A stretch of 64,000 bases of DNA, from positions 1,426,001-1,490,000 of the forward strand of contig OY723252.1 of the NCBI GenBank assembly GCA_963210315.1, written 5' to 3'. Source of the DNA: Rhynchopus euleeides (Eukaryota > Euglenozoa > Diplonemea > Diplonemida > Diplonemidae). This document shows, piece after piece, positions 20,843-30,498 of the stretch; position 1 is the first letter of the stretch; each line of letters starts with the position of its first letter. The notes beneath the pieces were generated by a model that was not told the origin of the DNA, searched no databases, and was given only the letters and a program-made list of their open reading frames with translations. The position numbers were made by a program, and so were the translations under genes.

Positions 20843-21787
20843 GGGCAGTGATAGAAAATACGTAAAAAACGTTCAACGTATTTGAACGTTCAACGTATTT
20901 TTAAAAAAATGCGTCGAAGTTGAACGTTTTTTTGGCTTTTGAGCGTTTTCACCCACTGGGTGCACTCTCCACATGAAACCCCCCCTAGCAGTAGGGGGTG
21001 GGCCCCCTGCACACACTAAAGGGGACACCTGTGGGATGGAGAGTGTCACGCGTGGCGAAAAGTCGGTGAAAACGGGGTTCTGTAGTCCGAGAAGGGGCGG
21101 GACCCGGAAATGGTTGGTACCCCCTCTTTTCAGGGTTGACTAACTCCGGAAAAGCGGGGGTACCAACCCCCTCTCGACCTATCTCCCAGTTTTACCCCAC
21201 TCGACCGGCTGGAGTCCGTCGTGTAGAGGAAGTGGATGGCCGAACGTGAGCTGGATTTAGACCGTCGTGAGACAGGGTGGTTTTACCCGACTGAGAGAGA
21301 ACACCTCGAGCCGGCGTATGTCGACAGCAATATGGGGAACTCCCATTTCAGTCCCTGGTATCTACGTGTCCGATCGGACAGTGCCGTGATGCTCCCACTG
21401 GATGGAGAATGGCTGAACGCCTCTAAGCCAGAACCCAGTGGGATATCCCGCATGGGAGAACCGTATGGGATGTCCCACCTGCAGGGGTTCACCTCAACTG
21501 CACCAGCCCGCTTCATGGAGCAAAGGACAAGGGATGCTGTCGACTGCATCGCGAAGCAAGTCGCTGTAAAATCGTGCTCCAAGGACGTCTTCCGCACGGT
21601 TGTCGTTGGTGCCACCAACTCGCCCTTGCTCTGCTTGAGGAAAGGTGGGTTTGTGACTGGTGGCCCCTGCAGACGGTAGGCAATGTGAGAAACGTTCAAA
21701 TACGCTGAACGTTCAACGTATTTGAACGTTCAACGTATTTTTAAAATCGGAATTCTGAAAAATACGCGTATTTTGCCTTCACTGCCC
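20843..21787. mobile_element. TA-flanked TIR element carrying rRNA sequence
   Basis: The ends GGGCAGTGA (20843) and TCACTGCCC (ending 21787) are flanked by TA at 20841-20842 and 21788-21789, outside which lie C and G runs. Inside both ends are inverted blocks of AACGTTCAACGTATTTGAAC words (20870-20930 and 21690-21745). There is no transposase. The middle carries a degenerate 28S rRNA segment. The TA duplication suggests mobilisation by a Tc1/mariner-type enzyme. Confidence 0.8.
21241..21447 (+). pseudogene. Degenerate 28S (LSU) rRNA 3' fragment
   Basis: The segment starts with GAACGTGAGCTGG and runs through GACCGTCGTGAGACAGG (21260-21276) and GGTTTTACCC. It later contains CTGAACGCCTCTAAG (21413-21427) and CCAGAACCC. 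In eukaryotic 28S rRNA these words occur in the same order near the end of domain V and in domain VI. The stretch between them aligns loosely, but the sarcin-ricin loop consensus AGTACGAGAGGAAC is lost, so it cannot act in a ribosome. A 147-codon frame over the same bases is a by-product. Confidence 0.85.
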
Positions 21788-21929
21788 TAGGGGGGGGGGG
21801 ATGAATGCATCTCCGGGCACCGTTCGCCACAACACGCGATCCAACGCGCTCTCCCTAGAGGAAATCAACGCTGGAGAGTCTCCGCTCTGTGTCAAAACAA
21901 AACTGTGCCAGTTTGTTCTCATTCCTTAT

Positions 21930-22039
21930 GGGGGTCTTCGCTACGGGGTGGTCGTCAGTGCATTTTTAGTGCAGTTGCTGTTGAATTAGCTGAAAACTGA
22001 CGAAGATTTGACGAAGAACACCGACCAGTGAAGACCCCC
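21930..22039 (+). mobile_element. 110-bp MITE, copy A
   Basis: It opens with GGGGGTCTTCGCTACGG and closes with AGTGAAGACCCCC. It is flanked by TAT on both sides, a 3-bp target duplication. The middle has inverted words around GTCAGTGCATTTTAGTGCAG and TGAAAACTGACGAAG. The same element occurs at 36177-36284 and inverted at 46046-46154. Confidence 0.9.
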
Positions 22040-22078
22040 TATACGTTATGAGGCGGCTCACTTTTCTGCACTTTCCTG

Positions 22079-22091
22079 AGCGAAGGCCCCC
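22079..22091 (-). repeat. TIR-like end AGCGAAGGCCCCC
   Basis: This is a right-end match to the GGGGGYCTTCGCT family, 40 bp beyond MITE copy A. The partner end is not identified. Confidence 0.5.
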
Positions 22092-24200
22092 GCTACGTCT
22101 GAACCATGATGGGGTGCACCGCCTTCTGGCGACACGGCCTGCCCGGCCTGTCTCTCAATGTTGCTGATGAAGGAATAATGCATTCCCCTGTACTACCCTT
22201 CCCCATGCGAAGATGCGTCACTGTGCTCAGTGCAGGGGAAGTGGGGGTGGGGGTGGGGGGGGCGGGGTGTGCGGTTTTTTTTTGCTGTCATTTTTGTATT
22301 CTCTTTCTCTCTCTCTCTCGCCTTCCCCAAGCAGTGCGGGTTCAACTCTCCACCCCGTCACCCCTATTTTTTTTTGGTGTTGTCAATCTCGGCATTTTCA
22401 CCACACGCCCCACACGCCGTAAAATTATTTGCCAGGGCCACCCATTCCCCGCCCCCGGGGATAATATAAAACCAGCAAAACAACATAAGCACTGCAATCC
22501 AAGTGGCTCGGCAGCCCAAGTTTTCACCCCCCCCCCTTTTTTCCCCCTCCCCCTCCCCTTTTCATCCCTTCCTGTATTTTACGTTGGCGACGCTTTGGAA
22601 GCCCCGTCACGCTTTACAGGAGGTTTTATTTGTTCCTCCCCTTTTCCCCCTCTCCCCTTCCCCCCTCTCCTCCCCCCTTCCCACACACACATCAACTTGT
22701 CGCAAGTTTCTGAATAGCATCCAGAAATGACAAGGATGTGGCGAAGGGAGGGGGGGTTGGGGAGGTGCCTTTATTTCGCTCAGAAAATGCAGAAAAGAAG
22801 CGAGAAAAAGGCAATAGGATGATCTGTGCGGTGTGTGTCTCATAAAACAGGTTGCTGGTTTGCAAAACAAAAAAAAAGGAAAAGTGGGCGTAGTTTTGGC
22901 AACACACAGCGTGGCACACAGAGAGCGCTGGGCCTCTAGCAGTGATGATGACCTCTCTTTTTTTGTTTGTCTCTTCCGCCAGGCAGTTGGTTGTCGGCAA
23001 GGGGATGATTTGCCCTCAACAAAAAATAGTCCGGAACTGTTCTCCCGCAGTTGCTGGACAGGGTGTTTACAATAAAGCGAAATGAGTACGGTTTCTCTGG
23101 AAACAAAAAGGCGTTCGCAAAAAAAAAAGTGGGAGAAACTGTCAAAAGGCGGTGAATGTGGGTTATGCGCCAACGCAACACATAAAACAACGGAGGTTTT
23201 TCTCTCCAGAATTCAGAGCGGGTTGTGAAGCTGTGAAGTTTACTTAAGGGGATGAGCACATGCACTAGCAGGCACCGTTCGTACAAACAAAGAACGCAAC
23301 TCCAAGTCTTTTTGCCAGAGCTCTGCGCCTTTACCCCCCCCCCCCCAACGGAAGGGGGGGGGGTGGGGTGTGGGGGCAGGGGGGGGAAAATATCTCTCTC
23401 GCCCCGGCCGACACCAATAAAGATAATTAGCACAGTCCCCACCCCCCACCCCCCCCTAAACAAAAGCCCGACCTGACGAAGAACGTACATCTCACATTGG
23501 TCTTCTTGCGGGGCTAGCAGTTGAGTTATTTTTTCTAAAACGTATTGGGAGAGGGAGGGAGTGCGTGTGTGTGCCCTGAGCGAGGGAAACATTTCGCCTC
23601 GGAGGAGGGTACTGATTGGCAGCGCATTTTTTTTGGGTGGTTTTTTTTCTTTTATAGTTCGGCGTAGCCAAATGGGGGAAACTTTCTGTGCCTTTAGCTG
23701 GATCGTGCGTCCCCACTCACACCACTTCATCAGACCGGGGAGTGGTGTACACAAAGAGTGGGGTCTGCGTTCCAACAAAACAGCTTCCGGCAGCAATTGG
23801 TTTGTTGTCTCGTTTTGCTGTCACTTGACAATCCAGCGGGGGCACAGATTGTTTTGGCACCGCAATGACGCGCTTCTGGCACAGAGCCACCCCACCCACC
23901 ACCCCCCCCCCCCCCCCCTCTCCCCCCCCCACCCCCAAACACTAAGTAAAAGAACATATGCCCCCCCCCCTCCCACCCACCCCTGCCGCAGATGCTCTAC
24001 AGGGGACCGACTAGAATAGGTTATCGGCTATGCTTAGCCAGATATATGTCTTCCGTTTATCTGCGCCCAGACTCCCCACCCCCCACCCCCCCCAGTAAGT
24101 GTCTTAGATATCTGCTATTAGCGCTTATTGAACGATTTGAACGATTATGTGGGCTGTGTATGGAGGAGACAGGCCTGTCGCTAACTTTTCGATTTTGGAG
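22092..24200. other. Low-complexity region without a recognisable gene
   Basis: Long G, C and CT tracts (22235-22270, 22520-22560, 22640-22690, 23330-23390, 23890-23960, 24075-24095) look like intron or UTR material. Frames on either strand up to 286 codons (22936-23796, minus) are built from these tracts and were not accepted. Confidence 0.45.
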
Positions 24201-24400
24201 NNNNNNNNNNNNNNNNNNNNNNNNNNNNNNNNNNNNNNNNNNNNNNNNNNNNNNNNNNNNNNNNNNNNNNNNNNNNNNNNNNNNNNNNNNNNNNNNNNNN
24301 NNNNNNNNNNNNNNNNNNNNNNNNNNNNNNNNNNNNNNNNNNNNNNNNNNNNNNNNNNNNNNNNNNNNNNNNNNNNNNNNNNNNNNNNNNNNNNNNNNNN
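24201..24400. other. Assembly gap of 200 N
   Basis: Exactly 200 undefined bases. The right flank is the start of a 380-bp tandem repeat, so the gap probably hides more repeat units and its true length is unknown. Confidence 1.
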
Positions 24401-25345
24401 ATCCCGATTTTCATGAAAAAATGACAAAATCGGGGCAACTAGACCCCATTTTGGGTGGTTTTCGGGTGAAAAACGTACCCTAGACATCCCTGGGGTACAT
24501 TGTATACCCTCCAGGGCCTCTAGGACCAGTAGAATCACGTGAAAATGTGTTTTTTTACCCAAAAAAAGGACCCTGCAACCACCCTGCACACACCCTGCAC
24601 ACATCCTGCAACCATGTTGCAGGCACACTATAACCCAATAACCACCCAGAAACCACTGAGCCTGCCCTATAAGGGGTGTATGGGCCTGTCGGAACAGGTT
24701 TTCTACACCGAGTTGCCCAAATTCGGTCCGAGAATTTGAAAAAACTGTGAAGAACGGGGAATTTGCCCGTGTGTGGTAAAAGTCCTAATTTTTATGAAAA
24801 AATGACAAAATCGGGGCGACTAGACCCCATTTTGGGTGGTTTTCGGGTGAAAAACGTACCCTAGGCATCCCTGGGGTACATTGTATACCATCCAGGGCCT
24901 CTAGGACCAGTAGAAGTGTGTGAAAATGCCTTTTTTTTACCCAAAAAAAGGACCCTGCAACGATGTTGGAGGACCCTGCACACATCCTGCAGCCATGTTG
25001 TAGACACCCTGCAACCCTATAACCACCCAGAAACCACTGGGAATGCCCTAAAAGGGGTGTATGGGCCTGTCGGAACAGGTTTTCTCCACCGAATTGCCCA
25101 AATTCGGTCCGATATTTTGAAAAAACTGTGAAAAATGGGGGTTTCGCCCATGTGGGGTAAATGTCCCAATTTTACGAAAAAATGATAAAATTAGGGCGAC
25201 TAGACCCCATGTTGGGTGGTTTTCGGGTGAAAAATGTACCCTAGGCATCCCTGGGGCACATTGTATACCATCCAGGGCCTCTAGGACCAGTAGAAGTGCG
25301 TTAAAATGCACATTTTTACCCAAAAATGACCCTGCAACCACCTTG
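24401..25345. repeat. 380-bp tandem repeat, about 2.5 copies
   Basis: The marker ATGAAAAAATGACAAAATCG begins at 24413 and 24794, with a diverged version near 25174, giving a period of 380-381 bp. Shared segments include CTAGACCCCATTTTGGGTGG, CCATCCAGGGCCTCTAGGAC and GGCCTGTCGGAACAGG. Within the unit there are short CCCTGCAACCA and CCCTGCACACA repeats. The array is cut by the gap on the left and ends in unique sequence near 25345. Confidence 0.9.
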
Positions 25346-26159
25346 CACAGGACTCACCCCAGAAAAGCGAAAAAAATGCCAAAAAATGGCCAAAAATGAG
25401 GGTTGGTGGGCCCAAAAGTGGGTAAAAACCTCCGGAAATTCATATCCGGAGTGGGTTTGGGGGTGGGTTGGCACTGTTGACCTCCAGACCTGGATATTTC
25501 AAAAAAATTACAGTTTTTCTCAAGGACATCTGGGGGCCTACCCCCCCCCCCTGCCCTGTGTGTGCAGCTCCCGGCACGGATGGATTCTCTTATCCCCAGG
25601 AGTCCCTCTTCCCTCTCTCCCCGCCCCCTCCCCCCCAAAAAAAATAGCTGGAAAAAAAGTTGGGAGGAAATATATATATTACCACGAGTTCAAAAAAGAA
25701 ACACTTGCGGAGCGAATTATAGTGTCTCCAAAACGGGTGCCTCGTCCTGTCTTCTTCATGCCGCAACACGTTGTCAAAGAAGCGAAAGAGCGGGGGGGTA
25801 GTCTTTCGAGGTGGGGTGTTCTCGCGATCGACGAATGCCCATACCTCCCTGATTTGCAGACGCAAAGTTTCTAGGTGAGGTCGGCTCGGATGCCCCAGAG
25901 AACAACAGACGAGAGAATGCAATGGAGAGGAGACATGTGAGGGCTCTCGGGGAGGGGGGAAGGGGAAAGGGGGACGGGCCCCTTCGCTCTGTGTTCCGCA
26001 CTTGTGTGTGTCAAAACTGTGCCGCCTTACAGCCAGTTTTGTGAGGAGTGGGCGCCTCACCCCCCCGCCCCCCCCCCCCCCCCCCTTTTTTTCCCCGCCA
26101 CCTTTTCTGCACTTCTGAGCGCAAGGCCCCCTCCTCCCCTCCTCCCCCCCCCCCCCCTA
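25346..26159. other. Region without a recognisable gene
   Basis: Purine- and pyrimidine-rich DNA ends in a C run next to the inverted-repeat element at 26160. Frames such as 25326-25874 run from the satellite into this region and are not credible. Confidence 0.45.
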
Positions 26160-27307
26160 GGGGGGGTCAAATGGGGGTGACAAACACGATTTTTCAAAAA
26201 ACCGGCGCAGAGGCCCCAAAGCCCCCGTAAACCCTCCAAACCCCCCCAGATCGGTCCGGAAACCCATCGAACCCCACTTTTCCACCATTCCGGGCACCTC
26301 AGGTGCCCGAATTGGGGTACCTAAATTTTGTGCCACCGTTTGGTACCGGACAGTGCCACTGTGTGGGAGGTTGGAAAAGAAAATGCCCCAACACACCACA
26401 TCTGAGGGTTGCAATGCATGTTGCTTGCCAACCACGTCATCCGGTGGGTGTCAGGCGCTATGTAGGTGGCATGAGCCAGGTCTTCGATGTGTTCTGGCTT
26501 GTATATGTACCTCCCTGCCTGCGGCACAGGCACTGCCTTTGTCCCCCACACCAGCCACAGAGAGCGTATTGTACTCGGTCCACGGTTGCTGATTCATTGT
26601 GATGCGTTGTATCCTCGAGTGAACGTCACACACTAGTGGCACCACCACCCGCCATCCGAGAGCTGTATTGACTTTGCGCCCTTCCGTTGCATTCACCTCG
26701 CCACGCATATTGCACCGTTCAGTACCAGTGCTCTTGGGCCAGGCAAAGTAGACCGCAGCAACTACCAATTCTGGCACAATGGGTACCACGACAGCGCACT
26801 TCGTGTGTTCCCGGAATGTACAGCTCGTGTTGCAACAGTCGTTGTCAACACATCCCGGTTGTGGAGCACTGCTGCACAGGAATCACACGACCATCTGGAC
26901 TTGTTCCGTACCTACAGGCAGCCTCCCGGTGCATGGTGGCAGGGAGGTACATATACAAGCCAGAACTCATCGAAGACCTGGCTAATGCCACCTACATAGC
27001 GCCTGACACCCACCGGATGACGTGGTTGGCAAGCAACATGCATTGCAACCCTCAGATGTGGTGTGTTGGGGCATTTTCTTTTCCAACCTCCCACACAGTG
27101 GCACTGTCCGGTACCAAACGGTGGCACAAAATTTAGGTACCCCAATTCGGGCACCTGAGGTGCCCGGAATGGTGGAAAAGTGGGGTTCGATGGGTTTCCG
27201 GACCGATCTGGGGGGGTTTGGAGGGTTTACGGGGGCTTTGGGGCCTCTGCGCCGGTTTTTTGAAAAATTGTGTTTGTCCACGTAAAAGGGTGGCATTTGA
27301 CCCCCCC
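26160..27307 (-). mobile_element. 1148-bp foldback element, copy 1
   Basis: The ends GGGGGGGTCAAATG and CATTTGACCCCCCC are flanked by TA (26158-26159 and 27308-27309). The arms of about 360-371 bp are nearly perfect inverted repeats (26160-26519 and 26937-27307) around a 417-bp unique core. Copy 2 at 34556-35703 has exactly the same length and lies in the opposite orientation. The two arms differ at one asymmetric spot: GGGGGTG on one side and CCACCCTTTTACGTGG on the other. There is no transposase; the core could hold a captured gene piece. Confidence 0.92.
26520..26936 (-). other. Unique core of foldback element, coding-like
   Basis: Read on the minus strand, the core continues an open frame of about 90 codons (up to 26789). 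It has ordinary composition, for example VPLVCDVHSRIQRITMNQQ. The same frame is open in copy 2 (35059 onward, plus strand) with few substitutions. It may be a captured host exon; no family was recognised. Confidence 0.35.
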
Positions 27308-27309
27308 TA

Positions 27310-28669
27310 CCCCCCCCCCCCCCCCCCCCCGAGGGATCGAGTTCCATCCAAAAATGTCCGGGCGAACTCCTCCAGACATGCAGCTGCGCATAGTTTTTTT
27401 GCCTTGGTGGTTCGGCAGTGCCCAACCCAGGGGGAAAATTCTGTGCCCGTGATTGCCTTTTTTTTTGTTGCCCCCAAACACATTTCTTCTTCTTCTTCTT
27501 CGGCCTGCCTGCCTCGCTTGCTGCAGCCTGCCCTAGAGTCAGAGGCTTTGGTCTCCCCAGGAATGCCCAGTGTCCATGAAGGAGGGGACTGAAGTGCCGC
27601 TATGCTATATTCTCCTCCGTGTGTCTTAGGGCCATGGCGAAACGATATATCGGCCCAACCCTGTCGGTTCTCTGTGGCATGCTATCCGCCTCGGTGCTGC
27701 GAGCCTGCCGTCACAAGCGGTTTGTAGTGATGTGGGGTTTTGAGGGCTGCTGTCACGTGGAGTTGGGTTCGGAGGGCAATACGCCAAACCAGTGGGATCC
27801 TTGTGGGGTTCATATGCGACTGTGGTCTGCATTGAGGAAGTTGAGGAGCAGATTGTGGGATGGGGTGGGGGTGGGGTGGGTGAGAATGTGTGTGTGTGGT
27901 GACCACGTTTTGGTGTGGGTTGCCTCTGTTATGCAGAAAATGGCCCACTTGGTTGTGTGTGTGTGTGTGGTGGTGGTGGTGTGGTCGTATAATATCTATA
28001 AAAAAATCGTCCCAGCAGAAGAGAAGAAAAAAAAAGTAAACACCGTTCCGGTCGTGGAGATGCAACTGATGGACCCCCCCACCTCCCATCCCCCCCCTCC
28101 ACGCCTACCCCCTCTTGATTCTCTTGTATTTTTTTTGCAAACCGGAGACCGGGTTTTGGCGCACAAAACAACGCCTTATCTTTATTTGAAAATCCATACG
28201 GGTGGTGCGTGAACCATCCACAAAACAGACACCCAGGCCTTAACGGTTGCGTCTGTGGTTGCACTGTGCCAAGGCCAATTCGAGCAGAATGCCGTTTGCA
28301 GCACAGACGTGTTTTGATCGTGATGCTGTGCCCGTCCTCCGCCTGTCACCATGCCGCCACCACCAACCATCAACACCACCACCACCACCACCTGACAGAG
28401 CCACGTCCCCTGCTCCCACCTTTCTTTTCTTTCGTCTCGCTTTCCTTGTGCACCCCCCCCCCTCTTCTCTCTCCTGTCATACGAACAGACACCTTCGTTT
28501 CGCGCCTTTCTCCCTATTCCCCCTTTCCCTCATCTATTTTTTCCTGCTTGTGGCACACCCCACACCCCTGCACTTCTCAGCACACATAGAGGCATCGTTG
28601 ACGCAGCTTCTAACACCTTTCTCTAGGATACCCTCAGCTCCCTCTCGCACTCTCTCTGCTGCGACGGGG
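27310..28669. other. Region upstream of the membrane-protein gene
   Basis: It holds a C run at 27310-27330, GTGTGT and GGTGGT microsatellites (27870-27990), a CCACCA run (28360-28392) and pyrimidine-rich tracts (28390-28530). TTTCTCTAG at 28619-28627 could be a splice acceptor for the gene that follows. No separate gene was recognised. Confidence 0.4.
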
Positions 28670-29149
28670 ATGATGGCATCTCCTGTGGTGCACTTTGCGG
28701 TGGTCCTGATGTTTTCTGCTGTGGCGATGGCGGAGAGCGGTGAGGACGACACGTCGTGGTGGCCGAAGGCGAACCGCCATGTGTTCGTGGCACACAAGCA
28801 GCCTGAGCAGACGAGGGTGTCCGTTCGCGATGCACGCCTGACGGAGTTGGCCTCTCAGCGCCAGTTTGAGGAGATGCAGCTGGTGTCTCTGCACGTCGCG
28901 GCAGCCGTGGTCGTGGTGATTGCCTGCATCGCGTCTTACCAGGGCTTCAGGAGGTCTTCTCTCTTCCGCAGCCCGCCCCCCGCCATGCGCGAGCCCCATC
29001 TGTCGCTGTCTGTGGCATCGCTCGGCGGATCAATGAACTCGAGCATGCGTGCCGGGGGGTCCCGCTCCGAAGGCCCACTCACACCGACCTCTGCGATGGA
29101 AAGCTCTTGCAGCGGCAAGCATGTGATCCTGATCCATGAGTCCGACTGA
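28670..29149 (+). CDS. Small signal-peptide, single-TM membrane protein
   Basis: From the ATG at 28670 the product is 159 aa. Residues 1-21 look like a signal peptide: a hydrophobic core VVHFAVVLMFSAVAM with likely cleavage after A21, before an acidic ESGEDD. An extracytoplasmic segment of about 45 residues follows. Residues 71-90 (LVSLHVAAAVVVVIACIASY) form one transmembrane helix followed by RR, giving a type I topology. The C-terminal tail is Ser/Pro-rich and ends in HVILIHESD. The frame stays open far upstream, but that part is Pro/Ser/His-rich and pyrimidine-tract derived, so this start is preferred. It is the best candidate for an ordinary host gene here. No family was recognised. Confidence 0.6.
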   Translation: MMASPVVHFAVVLMFSAVAMAESGEDDTSWWPKANRHVFVAHKQPEQTRVSVRDARLTELASQRQFEEMQLVSLHVAAAVVVVIACIASYQGFRRSSLFRSPPPAMREPHLSLSVASLGGSMNSSMRAGGSRSEGPLTPTSAMESSCSGKHVILIHESD

Positions 29150-29414
29150 GGTCTGCAATGACGCAGTCGGGGGAGTGGGTGTTGCGGGTCACGTCGATGA
29201 GGTTGTGTCTTCAATTCAGTTCTGCCTCAGGAAAGCCAGCCGCGTGGAACGGCATATGAAAGGGAGGGGGGCCCGTGGGTGTGGGTGAGGCGGGTGTAAG
29301 CAAAACAAAATCTGAACACTTCCCGTATCTTTTCTCGGGTGGGGAGGTGGTGTGTGTAGTGGGGGCAGTACCCGAGTCCGCCCTGTGCGTCCTACACTAA
29401 GCTAAAAAAGATTA
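29150..29414. other. 3' flank of the membrane-protein gene
   Basis: Short region between the stop codon and the TA-flanked element. No clear AATAAA signal was seen. Confidence 0.4.
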
Positions 29415-30496
29415 CTGGGGGGGGTCAAATAGTACTACCGGGTAGTACTAATAGGCGGGACCGCTTGCCTAAATTGTGAAAATGTAGATAAATGGTAATT
29501 GGTGCGAATGAGTCACTTTTATGACCCCCAGGTCGCCAAAACGCTGTTTATCGGCATGTTTGGAATCCGTACGGATTGTGATGGGGTCATTTCAGTTGTG
29601 AGTTGCCTAATTTCAACCTTGTTTATGGGTTGGCTTCCGGGCCAAAGACCCTCCAGAGGTTCAATGGGATCCAAGGGGATCATACACATGCAGATCCCTT
29701 CGCCGGTACACTACCGACACCCAGTAAACACCCGCGTCACTGGTGTTCAACACGGCGGCGAATCACGTGTCGCGCGCCGTGCTCGAGAGGGCCCCACCTC
29801 GCTCGGCGGGGTGGAAGGGGCGTCTCTTGAGGTCGATGACCTGCTTGCAGAGGCTCAAGCGAGACCAAAGGATCGTTAGGCCATGCTTTCACACCGAGGA
29901 TCGGTACTGAAGATCATGTATCGAGCAAGCTTTTACCCTTATGCTCTACGTGAGATTTCTGTTCTCACTGAGCTTGCTTAGGACACCTGCGTTAATGTGT
30001 AACAGAGTGTGCCGCCCCAACGAAACTCCCCACCTGACTGGTGTCTCCAAACGAGGACTCACTAGCTAACGCCAGTTTGTCGCTAGACAACCTCCCCCAC
30101 AGCCAGTGCCCCCATGCAGGTTACTGCGTACTGCAGCTCTTCCTTGCGATCGCTTCAAGGTTCGCCAGGTCATGACGGGTCACATTTCGGGAGAGTTGTG
30201 TGGGAGAAACGGGTTGGACGGGTTCTTATGTATCCGATGGTCCGCGGTGGTTGGCAGTGCTGCTCTTCAGAGCGTGGCGTTGATTACCAGCTCAGCCAGG
30301 AGGCTCGGTGCAACGATTTTTCTCAGCGGCATGCCCCTACTACAGGGGCAACAGTCTTAGAAAGGGGAAAAAATGAGCAAAAAGGGGGGTAGTACTAATA
30401 TACTGGAAAAACAATCTATTTTGAAAAACCCGGGGGGTAGTTGTATTTGAGGGGGTAGTTGTATTTAAAGGGGTAGTACAATTTGACCCCCCCCAG
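29415..30496. mobile_element. TA-flanked TIR element carrying antisense rRNA
   Basis: The left end CTGGGGGGGGTCAAATAGTA continues into CTACC; the right end is TAGTACAATTTG followed by ACCCCCCCCAG. Both are flanked by TA (29413-29414 and 30497-30498). GTAGTACTA and GTAGTTGTATTT words repeat inside the ends. The termini share GGGGGGGTCAAA with the 1148-bp elements but the interior does not. It has no transposase and is about 1.08 kb. Confidence 0.85.
29868..30047 (-). pseudogene. Degenerate 28S (LSU) rRNA fragment, antisense
   Basis: The plus strand matches the complement of eukaryotic 28S rRNA domain V. In order it has AGGATCGTTAGGCC, GCTTTCAC, AGCAAGCTTTTACCCTT, TGCTCTACG, TTAGGACACCTGCGTTA (29978-29994), GCCGCCCCAACGAAACTC and CCCCACCTG. 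About 180 bases are collinear with substitutions throughout, so it is a decayed copy. Frames across it are by-products. It is a different part of 28S from the one at 21241-21447. Confidence 0.9.
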
Positions 30497-30498
30497 TA

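Noticed and set aside
21236..21699. 147-codon frame (plus) and 138-codon frame (minus) over the 28S-like segment
   Set aside because: The underlying bases are better explained as rRNA-derived, and neither frame has a protein domain.
22936..23796. 286-codon minus-strand frame
   Set aside because: Passes through C and G runs and has a low-complexity Pro/Gly-rich middle; no domain and no support from composition.
26157..27154. Several 80-150-codon frames over the arms of the foldback elements
   Set aside because: They occur in mirror image in both arms and cross arm/core borders, as expected for an inverted repeat and not for a gene.
29499..29879. 126-codon frame at the left of the antisense-rRNA element
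   Set aside because: It runs into rRNA-derived sequence at its 3' end and has no recognisable domain; left as unexplained cargo.
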